In this document: piece by piece, positions 37,247 through 48,229 of the stretch
How the letters are laid out: each line of letters opens with the position of its first letter
How positions within the stretch are numbered: the stretch's first letter is position 1
NCBI RefSeq assembly: GCF_025766255.1
Contig: NW_026516691.1
Coordinates: forward strand, 124,001 to 188,000
Direction of reading: 5' to 3'
DNA: 64,000 nucleotides
From: Zychaea mexicana
Lineage: Eukaryota; Mucoromycota; Mucoromycetes; Mucorales; Lichtheimiaceae
The notes under the pieces: generated by a model
What the model was told of the DNA's origin: nothing
What the model saw: the letters and a program-made list of their open reading frames with translations, nothing else
The model's database searches: none
Made by a program: the position numbers and the translations under genes

Positions 37247-39049
37247 TTGGATGTCCTCTTTCTCAATTGCAAATACAAAGAGTGCTGAATGCGGGATCAA
37301 AGAAGAAGTAAGAAGAAGAAGTAATTTAGATAATTTTAGGCTAAATTACAGCAATTTGTAAAGGAATGCGTGGGAATTCTGTTAATAATAGATATAGGGA
37401 AAAATACAGATACTGCCTCTAATGTGTACTGCCTCCTTTAAGTAGTAAGTACATATATTACTTTTGAAAAGTACCCTATATTCATTTAAATATTATATTT
37501 TTTTATATATATAATATTGAACAATAGGTATAAAGAATCTGGCATAGATAGTTCGATTACTGGGGTTCATGATGCCCATCTGCATCCCTTTATCCTTGTC
37601 GTTCTCTTCCTCATGCTTTTCCAATTATACTTCATTTCTGAGTACTTGTTATGCATCATTATTGACTTTTGCATTCTACTTCTTAGTGATCTCTAGCCAA
37701 GCTTTTCTATCCCTACCTCACTTATTACTCTCTGTTATATCACTAGCTTCTCTGCACTGACCGATCACTTGTGTAAATATATGTGCTGTTCTCGTTGCTA
37801 CAGCCTATATCTTGCATCTGATCCCCATTGCCTAAGGACATGCATCAATGACGATATATGCTACAATAGTTTATGCGGCAATGAATTGTTCAAGACTGTC
37901 AGTAATCTTTGGGTATCTATAAAAGAGTATGCCTATCAGCCCTTGTCTGCGACTATTGAGAGGCTTTTTTTGCAGCCTAGATTCGAGGCAAAGATTGAGG
38001 AATGGCAGAGTCGTAGACGAATTGTTGGTAACTCATTGAACATTTATGACGGTGACATATGGCGGGAGTTTCGTAATTGTGAAGGCAGGCCATTTGTTGA
38101 GTAGCACCATGCACTGTTATTCACACTCAACGCAGATTGGTTTGACTCGTTTCTGAACTCCATATATTCAAACAGTGCCATATACTTCTTATCTACAAAC
38201 AACAATCTACCACGATCTGAGCACTATAGGTCAGAAAACCTCATTCTTCTTAGTGTAATGATGCCTGGCCCACGGGAAGCAAGTACGTCTGACATCAACC
38301 ATTACCTTCGACCCTTGGTTGATGAATTGCTGGCATGGTACGGCAGTAAAACCATCAGAACGTGTCAGTATCCATAAGGAATCTGCTTAGCATTGTTCGT
38401 CAATGCTTGTAATATTCCTACTGCAAGGAAAACAAGTGGTTGTATCTCTCATGCGAGCCTTGGTACCACCAATATCTATTACCCTGGGTTTGACGTTGCT
38501 AATTGGGTGCTGCAAACGTGGGAGGACAACCAGGCTTATACTGAGCAATGGCGGAATGCTGAGACGATGATGGCTTGACGAGAACTGGAACAGGCAAACA
38601 GGGCGAGATGGTCAGAGCTACAATATCTGGGCTACTTTGATCCTGTTCATTGCATGATCATCGACCCAATGCATAATTTGTTTCTCAGCAGCAAAACAAA
38701 GCATATGGCAAAGGTCTGGATTGACCGAGACCTCCTCACCAGAACCGGCCTTCAACAGATGCAAGTGCCCGCGGACGGTATTGTTCTCCCTCCCAACTAT
38801 GGTGCCTTGCACCGCAAAATCGAAAGTGGTTTCTCATTTATGACTGCAGATGATTGGAAGTCATGGTGCATCGTATACTCGCCTTTTGTACTTGACGGTC
38901 ACCTTCTGAGAAGATACCTTTAAAACTGATTGAAGTTTGTTGATGCGTGTCATTTACTAGTTAGGCGTCCTGCTATTAGTTGTCTAGCTGTTGGTTGTTT
39001 GTTGATTTTGTTATAGTTAATAAGCCTGTCCTAACTAGTATAGCCATTA

Positions 39050-40050
39050 ATGGCTAATATAGTTTTAATCAGAATCATCACTATCTTCATCTTCATCTCT
39101 CTTTTCCTCTGCATATATCTGACTATATTCCATGATTAGTTTATGCATTTGCTCTTGGGTCATTTGCAGAATATCATCCCTGTTTGCTTCTTTTGCTTTT
39201 ATTAAATCAATATAATATCTAAAGTATGTATTGAAAAATCTTTTATACTTATATTTTTCCTTTTCAAGTTTTTCTATTACATCACTTGCAAAGTTACATT
39301 GATATATATCCCATAATTTTGTACTACACTCGTCACATGGCTGTAAACAATAAAATTCACATTCATCATCTTTAATATTATTGAGTCCACCCTGTGAGGT
39401 AACCGCTCCGGAGGTGTTGACATCTAACATTGCATCGGAAATATGAGGAAATGAGGATTGCTGAGAATTTGGATTTTCAGCATATGCCTCATTTGTCTGT
39501 GTATTTGGCCTTTGAGGAATTTCAGATTGCTGAGAATTTGAAATTTGAGGAATTTCAAATTGCTGAGAATTTGAATTTTCGGTAACTATTTCTTTTGGAG
39601 GTAATGTATCTGGATTTTCATAGTATTTCTCATATTTATATAATTTTTCCTTTAGTTTTATATTTTCCTTTAATGTATTCTCTTTACTTTTTTTAATAGA
39701 ATTAATATCTCTTTCATTTTTAGCTTTAATTAAATTATTTTTAGATGTCTCTTTTTGTTTTTTTGATGCTTTACGTTTTATTAATAATTATCATATTTTT
39801 CATAAATTGTTTTTTTAGTAAATTCTGTAATGTTTATATTATTATTATTTAAAAATATACTTAATTTATTAGTATCAAGGACAATTTTGTCATTGTTGAA
39901 TGTGATTATGTTGTTCATGTTTAATATTATGAGGTGTTATTTTTATATGATAAAAAAAATTCAATTTTTATTTTTCCAAAATTTTAAATATATGCATGCC
40001 AAGACATACATAATTTAATTTTATGAAAATTATTTTGGTTATACTAACTT
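39050..40050. mobile_element. AT-rich cassette interrupting the Tnp2 transposase
   Basis: About 1 kb of clearly higher AT content than its surroundings, lying between the two halves of the Tnp2-like transposase. Possible termini: AGTATAGCC near 39037 and its near-complement GGTTATACT near 40038-40046, each flanked by AACT, consistent with a 9-bp imperfect inverted repeat and a 4-bp target duplication. A looser estimate of the insertion is 38960-40060. It encodes one protein-like frame on the minus strand. Confidence 0.5.
39065..39918 (-). pseudogene. Protein of the AT-rich cassette, one frame break
   Basis: Minus-strand frame starting MNNIITFNNDKIVLDTNK at 39918 runs to a stop after YEKYDNY, then resumes in another frame as KRKASKKQKETSKNN and continues open to 39065, ending DEDEDSDDSD. 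Together it would be about 280 residues: an N-terminal Asn-rich part, a Lys/Glu coiled coil, an imperfectly repeated motif (NSQQFEIPQIS, NSQQSEIPQRP, NSQQSSFPHIS), and a C-terminal part with CEFYCLQPCDECSTK, a possible zinc-binding cluster. The Asn/Lys/Ile-rich composition differs strongly from the neighbours and suggests an AT-rich donor. Not recognised. Confidence 0.45.
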
Positions 40051-40377
40051 CGTGTGGCTACTCATCCAATTAGTACTAATAAGTCGGGGTATTGTTATTA
40101 TAACCATGACCGGGCCCCTTAAGTCATCAATTACTGTAGTAGACGAAACTACAGAAGCAAATACTCTTCTCACAGAGTTCTGTATTGGTGTCGAGCATAT
40201 ATATGGGCTGAAGGAGATAACACCGAACATGCATCTTCATATGCACTTGGCCACAACGATCGATAATTTTGGGCCATTATACACTTACTGGCTCTTCTCG
40301 TTTGAGCGCTATAACAGATACCTCAAGGAGATCGACACCCACTAAAAGGACTCGTTTAGAATGACGTCCTTGAAAAA

Positions 40378-40874
40378 GTTCTTATAGAAGACAAGTGCTC
40401 GCGATTTAGTTCGGTCGTTTAAAGCCCTCTTCCAATACCATCAACATCATCTCTCCTTCTGGAACCTCCTCGGTCTTATACAGCCCATCCCGCGTGCAGC
40501 CAATGTTATACAGCGTCAAATCGATGTAATGCGTTTTTGGCGTTGTCAACAAATGTTGGTGGCATCCACCACATCATAGGATGTAAGCTGCTGCTGCCAG
40601 ATGTATATATCTCTTGCATTATGAGCAGATAGCATTTATGCCCAAGCAATTGTACAATTTCTTGTTGGCATTTTACTGTGCTAAGTGTAGCAATCATCTC
40701 GTTCACTTTACCCAAGCTGGTGATAGGTAAGTTTTCGTCAGTAACCAGTACTGGAAAATGAAGACGATAACGATGATGGAGCAGACTTACCGCAGTGCTG
40801 AAGCCCTGAAGCGAGATCGCGGTGTGGTGCCCACGCTTAAGTTCTGTTCCACGTGGACGATCGTGGAGAACCAA
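40378..40874 (-). pseudogene. Reverse-oriented coding fragment inside the Tnp2 region
   Basis: On the minus strand, opposite to the transposase around it, two adjacent frames read like protein: FVDNAKNALHRFDAV ending near 40506, and after a frame change GCTRDGLYKTEEVPEGEMMLM down to about 40405. Upstream it reads LPITSLGKVNEMIATLS. It could be an inverted piece of the same transposon's second gene or a separate nested fragment. Confidence 0.35.
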
Positions 40875-41865
40875 TTGCCTGGCTGAGATCTAACTTTTCT
40901 TTCAGCATGTGCAGTTCGTTCGTGGACAGCAGACAGAGCATGTATTTGCATATGTCCCATCATGGTACACCATCTACAGAGACAATGATGGTCGCCAATT
41001 TACGGATCCTTATCTTGAAACGTGGTGTAGTCGTTTTCGAGTGAAGCAATGGATTGTATTGTACCGGTTCATCGTTTATATGGAAAAGTTGCTGTTGTGA
41101 AACTGGGCACACAAAGAAATGCAAATACCAGAACAGTAGTGCTTCCGTTAGCAAAAAAGATGCTAGAGTAAACAACTATAGCTTTTTCATTTGCTTTTTT
41201 CTTGTCTACCAAAATTGTTTAATATTCCATGTGTCTGCTGTTACCTCAGCGTTTATAAAAGTATCATGTGGTGTTGTATGCACGCGTCGATAATATCTTG
41301 GCGGTAGCATTCTGTTACCTAAGTTGCAAAAAAAAGAAGAAGAAAGGTTTAGGGTTGAATTCGCAAACCAACACGTAAGCAGCAAAGCTCTAAGTATATA
41401 CACACCTTGCAGGCTTACAGTGCTTTCGAACTTTAGCTATTAATTTTTGAGAACGGTTGTCGGATGCTGTTAACGAACTTCAAGCGAAACGTCTAACAGT
41501 AGTCCATAGGCTATATATGTAAACCATTAAGCTGATGGAATGCTTTTTATCACTTCGAGTGTTTTAATGAGTAAAGTGAGTGATGTTTCTGTTTGTGTCA
41601 TAGTGAGAATTCCTTAGACGTGAGTGACATGGACAGTAGGAGTGGAAAAGAAGAAAAAGATGGGTCGTTCTCCCAACAGCAGCTGCATGCATAACCTTTT
41701 CTTTTTCCCACCCCATATACCCACACGACACAGTCGTGCAGCTATATTATTTCTTTAACTAGACATCAACTACCCAACCCTCTAATTGCTCTCGCGCATT
41801 ATTGGGCAGAGTGGCAGTACTAACGCTATCAACTCTTATCAATCTGTTTGCGTCAACGTCCGGGT

Positions 41866-42803
41866 TCAATCCATCGAGATGGCGCAAAAACTCGTTCGCC
41901 TAAAACAGTTCGTTAAAACAACGACGAAGCATGTACCAAAGCAGCCCAAAATATTTACCCTTTCGTTTCGCCATTGCGGCTTACGGATAATCACGCGCTT
42001 TCCAGCATCACCGGGGTACTCGTCGTCGGTCTCCTCTTCAGACATGTACTCCAATCGGAGCAATGCCTCCCCTCGCGGGTAAGTCGCCTCCAGCCGGGCC
42101 TGGTGCTGGTGGTACACATCAACTCGTCGCTTATGTTTCTATTCTCTGTGTCAGAATATATATATATGTATATTTACTACTAGTAATAGATAGTTTTCTT
42201 CTCTTACAGTGTGGCGACGACTATTGCGCCGAGTCGCCACTCTTCTTTGTGCTGCAAACACAGCGGACTGACGACGCGAACGACGTGTGTTGCCGAAAAA
42301 GTAATATACCTTTGCGGCCAGCTGCTCGTGCGTGAGGTCGTGCTGACCAAGGCCCTGGATGTACGATATGATACGGCCACGAACAGTACGATTGTAGGTG
42401 GAACGATAATCGTCATCCCACCGGAAGCCATGCTCTCCTAAAGCCTGGTTATAATGGCGGATCGCGCTCTATTATCAAATGGCATTATAAATCGACTACT
42501 TACTCTGTACTTGAGAAGAGGTGCAATTAGTTCTCTTACAGAAACGCCCGGCAAGCGACCCACTCGAGCTCCCTGCACTGGAGCTTCGTCAGCAACTGGA
42601 TTACCAGCAAGAGGAGGTGCTACTTGTTGTTGTGCCAGTGCCTGTCTGGCAACGACGTTCACGATTCCTCGCACCTGATCCTCCAGCACCATGTTTCGCG
42701 CCTCCACTTCTAGGAGACGATGCTCCATCATCCGCAACACGACGTTCCGACGTTCTGCATTACGCTGCTCTCTAGCAGCATTGCGATCTCCTAAGGTAGA
42801 CAT
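41866..42803 (-). CDS. Transposon-associated accessory protein (unrecognised)
   Basis: Three exons: about 42803-42507 (MSTLGDRNAAREQRNAERRN; coiled coil, then LPGVSVRELIAPLLKYR), about 42430-42211 (HGFRWDDDYRSTYNRTVRGR, YYFFGNTRRSRRQS) and about 42129-41866 (RRVDVYHQHQARLEATYP, EALLRLEYMSEEETDDEYPG, RKPQWRNERVN). The first acceptor is inferred from phase. Basic Arg-rich helices followed by an acidic turn and a W-R-[NS]-E motif are what I recall of proteins encoded next to transposases in Mucorales genomes; exact family unknown. Unlike its neighbours it has no frameshifts, so it may still be expressed. Confidence 0.45.
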
Positions 42804-43332
42804 CTATACAATATCTCAATATGCGGCACTCAAACAATATCGACTAACTGATAGTCATTTACGTTTTTCGAAGTATATAGGAGCGACGGTAAAGGTGAAA
42901 GAAAAGGTGTATTGTATTACATTCAGTGCTTCTTTGTTTTTGTCTTTTTGATATTTGGGGGGTTGTGAGGCATTCTGTCATGGGATAGGTCCTCGAGCAA
43001 GGCACTCTTCTTTGGCTTCTGATACAGGCACCCCCTTCTATTTTTAATCCTCTTCAGGTTACACACATCCTATAAATATATACTTGTGGGGGTGTCTGCA
43101 ATGCTCAATTGTTATAATTACTTTATATCTGTCGATATATTAACAAAAGCGAATCATAAAAGGTACATGAAAAACATTCCTTAATGCTTTTCAAACTTTC
43201 TAGGGTGTCTCTACAGATGTGTTTATGTGCAGTAGTTTTAATAAAGTATATAAATGCTCCTCAATAAACAGTATACTTTAATGTTATATCTTCAACTATC
43301 TACCTACGTTTTCACCCTACTATCGCAACACT

Positions 43333-45534
43333 ATGGAGCAATTGATTGACACTACTTACACCTGATTAAATAAGCAAATTGTGAAAGCAATTAACGAGCA
43401 AGCTAAGAAATCCAACTCTGCCGTTTCAACTAAACGAAGTGAGAAAAACGTAGAAATCGTGATCCAGTGCTTACATGGTGGAAGCTATCGCAATACACAC
43501 GGAGTAACTGAAGAAACGCAGGAACGCTAAACAGCGACGAAACCCCCGGCTGCCAATGAATCATGAACCTAAGGTGGTCTGAGAAGGATAAGCACTGGAA
43601 AGTAACGAAGATCAGCGACGACAACGAGCACAACCACTCCCTCGACAAGCCTCCTCAGTATTACCACCAACACCGCACACCAACTCTCCATGCCGAACAG
43701 CAAATATTATCATTGACAGATAACTCCGTCAGGCCCCTCATAATACATCGAGAAGTCCAGAACCACGAAGACGGCGCATGTATGACCATGAGGGATCTAT
43801 ACAATTTTCGTGCACAAATATTCCGTGAGGATAATCATGGCGGCTTCAGTAGGATATTCGAATTTCTCATTGGTAACTACTATATCACTAGATATAAGCT
43901 AGACGGCACAGGTGAAAGTCTCGACGCCCTTTTTTTTACCCATAAGACGAGCAGAACCAAGATGCCTCTTGTCAATGCTATTGGTGTCAGTCATCTCAGT
44001 GCATCCAAGCTCAAGAACGTGCTTATTGCCTCTGCTTTCTTGGTAAATGAGAAAGAAGAGTCGTACACCTGGCTCCTTCGGACTATGCGACAAATCATAT
44101 GACCAGAAGGAAACGAACGCATCTTCATTACGGACAACGAAAGAGCTTTTATTAACGCCATCGAGTCAACTTTCAGAGATGCAGAGTATATACTTTGCAG
44201 GTGGCATATGGAGCAGCATATACGTAGCATCTTAACATTTTCAGTGGTTGCTTTCCACCGAACAGCGAAGAGATAGGCGAAGCCAAAGCCATCGTTAAGC
44301 AAATGGTTTATGTTGGTAAAAAAGACGAAGCGACTTTCCAGGCTGCCATTGACGCTTATAAGTGTCTGATTGAAAAAGGTGCTCTTGCGTATGCCAACGA
44401 GAACCATAAGCGATCCAACAAAAAGCACAAGAAAACAAATTCCAAAGCGAAGCATGATGACGACAGCAGCAATGGCGAGAACGACAGAAATACTGAAGAT
44501 GATACCACGTCGTTTGCTGGCAAACAAAAAGAAAGAGAAAATGATGGACTATCTCAACGGGTATGCTAAATACCTTTATCCAATCTTTTACTGGAGCTTT
44601 TGCCGAGTTGTGCTTACCTGCTATATTATATTATATTATATTATATTATATAGCTGCCTTGAATTCAAGAAGAAATGGAGCGCTTGTTATGCTGGAAGAC
44701 TTTTGAACATGAGAATGAGGGCATCATCGCGTGTTTAAGGGACACACTGGAGCATCAAAGATGCAATGCAAACCACCGGAAGCTTGTTTGAAACGGCCAA
44801 AGCAATTGATTGTATTATGCGTAAATTGGTATGAACTACACCCTTTGTTTTCGGTTTGAAAAGATGATATGTTAACGGATATGCTAATCAAAAGTTTTTA
44901 CTAATTGGCTGATGAAAAGACTCAGTTTTTGCAAGAAAGACATAAAGTGTCACTTTATGGAAAGCGTGAATCGGTTGCTAATTCGTTTTTCGCTTTGAAT
45001 CGACTCCGAAGGGAACTCAAGCGAGCTTGAGATAACTGCGATAAATACCAATTTGACCCAAGCGACAGATGGTGTGGTACCATACTGAACTGTGGACTGC
45101 CGTGTCAACATAATATCGCACGAAAGGGTTCAGTATAAGCTTGTCGGATATCCCTGATCGATGGCGTTTGGAATCTGACAGAGGTAGTAATACTGTGATT
45201 ATATTATGTGCTTGTAATATACTTTATATCCTAATATGAAACTTACTTTTCCACAGATAGCTTCCAAAAGGTGTATACTCCTGAAGCGATTGTATTAGAG
45301 CAACAGAACATGGTACTACAGAAGCTGCATGATGTACTCCACAATATGCGGTCGGTTCAGCAGAAATCCGATTTACTTAGTAGTACTAATGGGATTATCA
45401 ACGAACATACAATCAGTATCGACATTAGCGACATCGAATTACCAAGCAATGTGAAGACGAAAAAACGCCCTACTAACACAAAAAATGCACGCTTACCGTC
45501 AAAGTTCGAACTTGATGAAAAGGATAGCCATTAG
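43333..45534 (+). pseudogene. MULE transposase with FAR1-like and SWIM-like parts, broken
   Basis: Mutator-like transposase. The N-terminal part (43333-43660) has a FAR1/WRKY-GCM1-type ending, ELRWSEKDKHWKV with NEHNHSL. The catalytic core follows: LDALFFTHKTSRTKMPLV then ASAFLVNEKEESYTWLL (43930-44100). An in-frame TGA at 44101 interrupts it, and it resumes as FITDNERAFINAIE and LCRWHMEQHI, the last acidic block. Further frame changes lead to a SWIM-type zinc motif, CGLPCQHNIARKG near 45095-45130, and a Lys-rich tail KTKKRPTNTKNARLPSKFE ending at 45534. Stops at 43362 and 43527 also break the N-terminus. Confidence 0.72.
44619..44652. repeat. Pentanucleotide ATATT repeat
   Basis: Roughly seven copies of an ATATT/TATAT unit inside the decayed MULE transposase. 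It probably expanded after the gene died. Confidence 0.85.
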
Positions 45535-46392
45535 GGGTCGCAATCTGACCCATAGGTTGAGGACGGGTGAATGGGTCGCGTTGATGCTTTTCTGACCCAT
45601 GGGTCAACCTGTCTAACCCTTGACCTGACCTGTTGACCCGTTGTGACCCGTGTATACACATGATATCTATGAGGTACTTGTATTCAAGTAGTCAATCTTC
45701 TTGTTGGGAAGGATATTAGAGATGTAGTTGTCAATATGTCTGCTATAGAACTGTAACATAAAACGTACTTATATTCTTTTTCATTGTGGGATCATATCTT
45801 ATACTCAAAAGTGTAAGATAAGTAAGCTATAAGCAATATATGTAATAGTAGTAAAGAAGTAGCAAAGTGAAGAAGTAGCAATAGTACAATGAGAATAGAC
45901 AATAAAGAGTGGCAGTGAGAGACGAGATTTGACAAAAGACGTAGAAGGAATTGAGAAAAGAGAAATGAAAGAAGAAGGAAGAAATGAAAAGAAAAGGGAA
46001 AAGGGAAAAGGATTAGGGGCATTTAAAGGAAGTCGATATTTAACTATTATGCTTTCTTTAATGCATGTGAGTGCAAACGATTTCTTTTGTTATGGCACAA
46101 ACCCCTTTACCTTTAAGAATAATCACACAAAATATAGATATTGCTAGCACTGCTAGGAATTTGCGTGCCATCATCTTAGAGAGCTGTGTATACATGTAGT
46201 TCTGTACTTCTAGTGCTCAAGCTCAGGTTGATTGATACCTCCTTTGTCACCAAATCAAAATCAGTAGTGACCCGTCAACCTAAGTTTTGACCTATTGGGT
46301 TGAATGGGTTGGGTCAGGTCAGTGTTTTTTTGACCTGTGGGTCAACGGGTCAGACCCTTGACCCGACCCGACCTGTTCAATTGCAACCCCTA
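45532..46392. mobile_element. hAT-like non-autonomous element
   Basis: 861 bp bounded by TAGGGGTCGCAAT on the left and ATTGCAACCCCTA on the right, an inverted repeat of 13 bp with one mismatch, of the TAGGGxTGCAA type seen in hAT elements. Just inside both ends lie clusters of GGGTC/GACCC (45540-45655 and 46268-46380), typical subterminal transposase-binding repeats. The interior is AG-rich and has no transposase frame. I could not find an 8-bp target duplication (ATAGCCAT versus TCTAGTAT). The MULE frame ends on the TAG of the left terminus, so this element probably truncated it. Confidence 0.55.
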
Positions 46393-46716
46393 TCTAGTAT
46401 AGCTCCCTTCAAGAACAGCTACACTAGATTGAACTATCTATGCCAGATCTTTTATACCTATTTTATATATAATATAATATTTTTAACAAATATTATTATA
46501 TTTATGTACTTAGAGGAGATAGTATACATAAGAGGCAGCACCTATATCTTTCCCTGTATCTAGTAGTAACAGAATTTCCACACACTCCTTTACAAAAACT
46601 GCTGTAACTTAGCCTAAAATTATCTAAATTACTTCTTCTTCTTTCTTCTTACTTCTTCTTCTTTGACCCCGTATTTAGCAGCTTCTGTATTTTCAATTGA
46701 GAAAGAGGATATCTAA

Positions 46717-46789
46717 GACTCCTTGGCGCAAATGGCAGCGCGTACGACTCCAGATCGTAAGGTTGGGCGTTCGAGTCGCTCAGGGGTCA
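46717..46789 (+). tRNA. tRNA-Trp (CCA), right copy
   Basis: Same 73-nt cloverleaf as the copy at 37174-37246: GACTCCT/AGGGGTC acceptor, anticodon CCA in loop CTCCAGA, T-loop TTCGAGT, no intron. No differences from the left copy inside the mature tRNA were noticed, although the flanks differ, so both may be functional. Confidence 0.92.
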
Positions 46790-48229
46790 GCATCTGAAGA
46801 GCAGAATCAACTGCTCAGATCTTTCTTTTGTAAAAATACCGTTCTTTTTTTTTCTTTTTTGTGTCACTGTTTTTTATTGTTTTCGTAGCTATCCCGCTTG
46901 ATCACAAGCTTCTGGAGAAGTGAAATGTATTGCCACCGTGCACTAATTTTTTTTAGATCATGACTATTATACTTGAACGATATCATATACGCGTCTCAAA
47001 AGTATCTGATCTCAATCACTAAGCCAAGTCAACTACTATTGCGCTGAAATGATACTCTTATATCGAATTCCATAGTGTTGCACTGTTTCTGTTGCGAAAG
47101 CTGTGCATTTATATTCTGATTACAGCGTACGGTTATGTGATTGATATATTTTAATATGATCCAACATTAATATATAAGGACTCATGTATAATATGTGTTT
47201 TATTGATTTGCATCTTACAATAACACAGAGCTGTCTCAGTCAAATTATTAAGATCATCGCTGTAAGATGCGGACAAGAACTACGCAAGACAAAAACAGAG
47301 GAGAGCAAGACGAGGACAGAAAGATCGGACAAGAATGTGTTGGTTGCTTTCAGCAAGAACAGGATAAGACAAGAAGGTAGGTGATCAGATGATGACGAAG
47401 TAGCAAGTTACAAGGTAACTGGTTGTCGTTTTGTTATGCAAAGAATATGGTATATGCTGCTATGGGACTTTAATAAAGCGAGTAAACGGAAAAATTACCA
47501 TTGAGGTTGAAAAGTCGGATGGTGATGTTTGTCGATATCAACGTTGGGGAATGTATTATGTAATTATACAGTCATCAAGATTGAGGGATGATCATAGTAT
47601 ACAGTTTGAGGTATGTTCGTGACAGTCGCTTTGCAAAATTCAATAGCATCGGTCGAATAGTAAAGGAATGCAGAGGAATATATTGTGTACATTATTGTAG
47701 TATAAGATGATGTGAGATGGTCCTGCTACTGACTTTAGGAAACTGCTTTTAAAATAGGAGCGTAGATTGTAGTCATTACACGTAAAGATAATACTGTGAG
47801 CCATTAGACGCATTTGCAACGACAACCCGGCAGCTAGATTACTATAGTGAGCAGTATACACAATCTGCTTTGATAAACAAGCTCTTGATGCTTTGCGCAA
47901 TATGTACAATAGAGAATAGAGGCGGTGATCAACTCCGATGAGAGTCGAACGGTGGCATAACCAGCATTTTACCAAGCAGCAAAAAGCTGTCAATTCACAA
48001 AAGTGTGATATTGACATCAACATTATATCTAATTTACGCTTGATGGAAACAGGTTCTTTTTGGAAAAAGAAGCATACACTTCTTGCAGTAGCTATCAAGA
48101 TCATGCGTAGCACAAAGGCGCGGCCGTGCTGCCGATGCGACCTTTCTGAAAAAGGCCGATATAGCGCGCATATTTTTCTATATAAAGCATAACTGAACCA
48201 AGTCGACGCTGATAGACCTTACTAGACAC

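Larger units (their letters stand above)
35038..37557 (-). repeat. Left arm of large inverted duplication
   Basis: About 2.5 kb, nearly identical in reverse complement to 46426-49022. It contains a sulfotransferase-like gene, a non-coding part with two conserved open frames (36346-36537 and 36584-36784), and tRNA-Trp. The outer edge is near 35038, where homology stops after CTTTAT..ACTGG. The inner edge is near 37557, at GGCATAGATAGTTC. The arms differ by scattered substitutions and small indels, so the duplication is not brand new. In the two unassigned frames the differences mostly change residues, which suggests they are not constrained genes. Confidence 0.85.
37790..41100 (+). pseudogene. 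Tnp2-type transposase, interrupted and decayed
   Basis: Remains of a large Tnp2-like transposase of the type carried by fungal EnSpm/CACTA-like elements. Blocks in order: IKEYAYQPLSATIERLFLQP and YDGDIWREF (37915-38080); NNNLPRSEHYRSENLIL, MMPGPREAS, LRPLVDELLAWYG (38200-38350); FVNACNIPTARKTSGCISHAS (38398-38470); LQYLGYFDPVHCMIIDPMHN (38620-38680); SGFSFMTADDWKSW (38830-38880). After an interruption come TEFCIGVEHIYGLKEITPNM and PLYTYWLFSFERYN (40170-40320), then HVQFVRGQQTEHVFAYVPSW near 40906. Frameshifts and in-frame stops occur throughout. IDPMHNLFL and SFERYN are hallmark blocks. No terminal repeats were found. Confidence 0.72.
37558..46425. mobile_element. Transposon-rich spacer between the inverted arms
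   Basis: About 8.9 kb containing only remains of DNA transposons. These are a Tnp2-type transposase (37.8-41.1 kb) split by an AT-rich cassette, an accessory gene at 41.9-42.8 kb, a MULE transposase (43.3-45.5 kb) and a hAT-like element (45.5-46.4 kb). Host genes are absent. It looks like a graveyard in which elements inserted into one another. Confidence 0.75.

Noticed and set aside
39015..40078. TAATAAG repeats as target duplication of the AT-rich cassette
   Set aside because: The 7-bp match exists, but the inner ends it would define are not inverted repeats; the AACT/AGTATAGCC boundary fits better, though it is still unproven.
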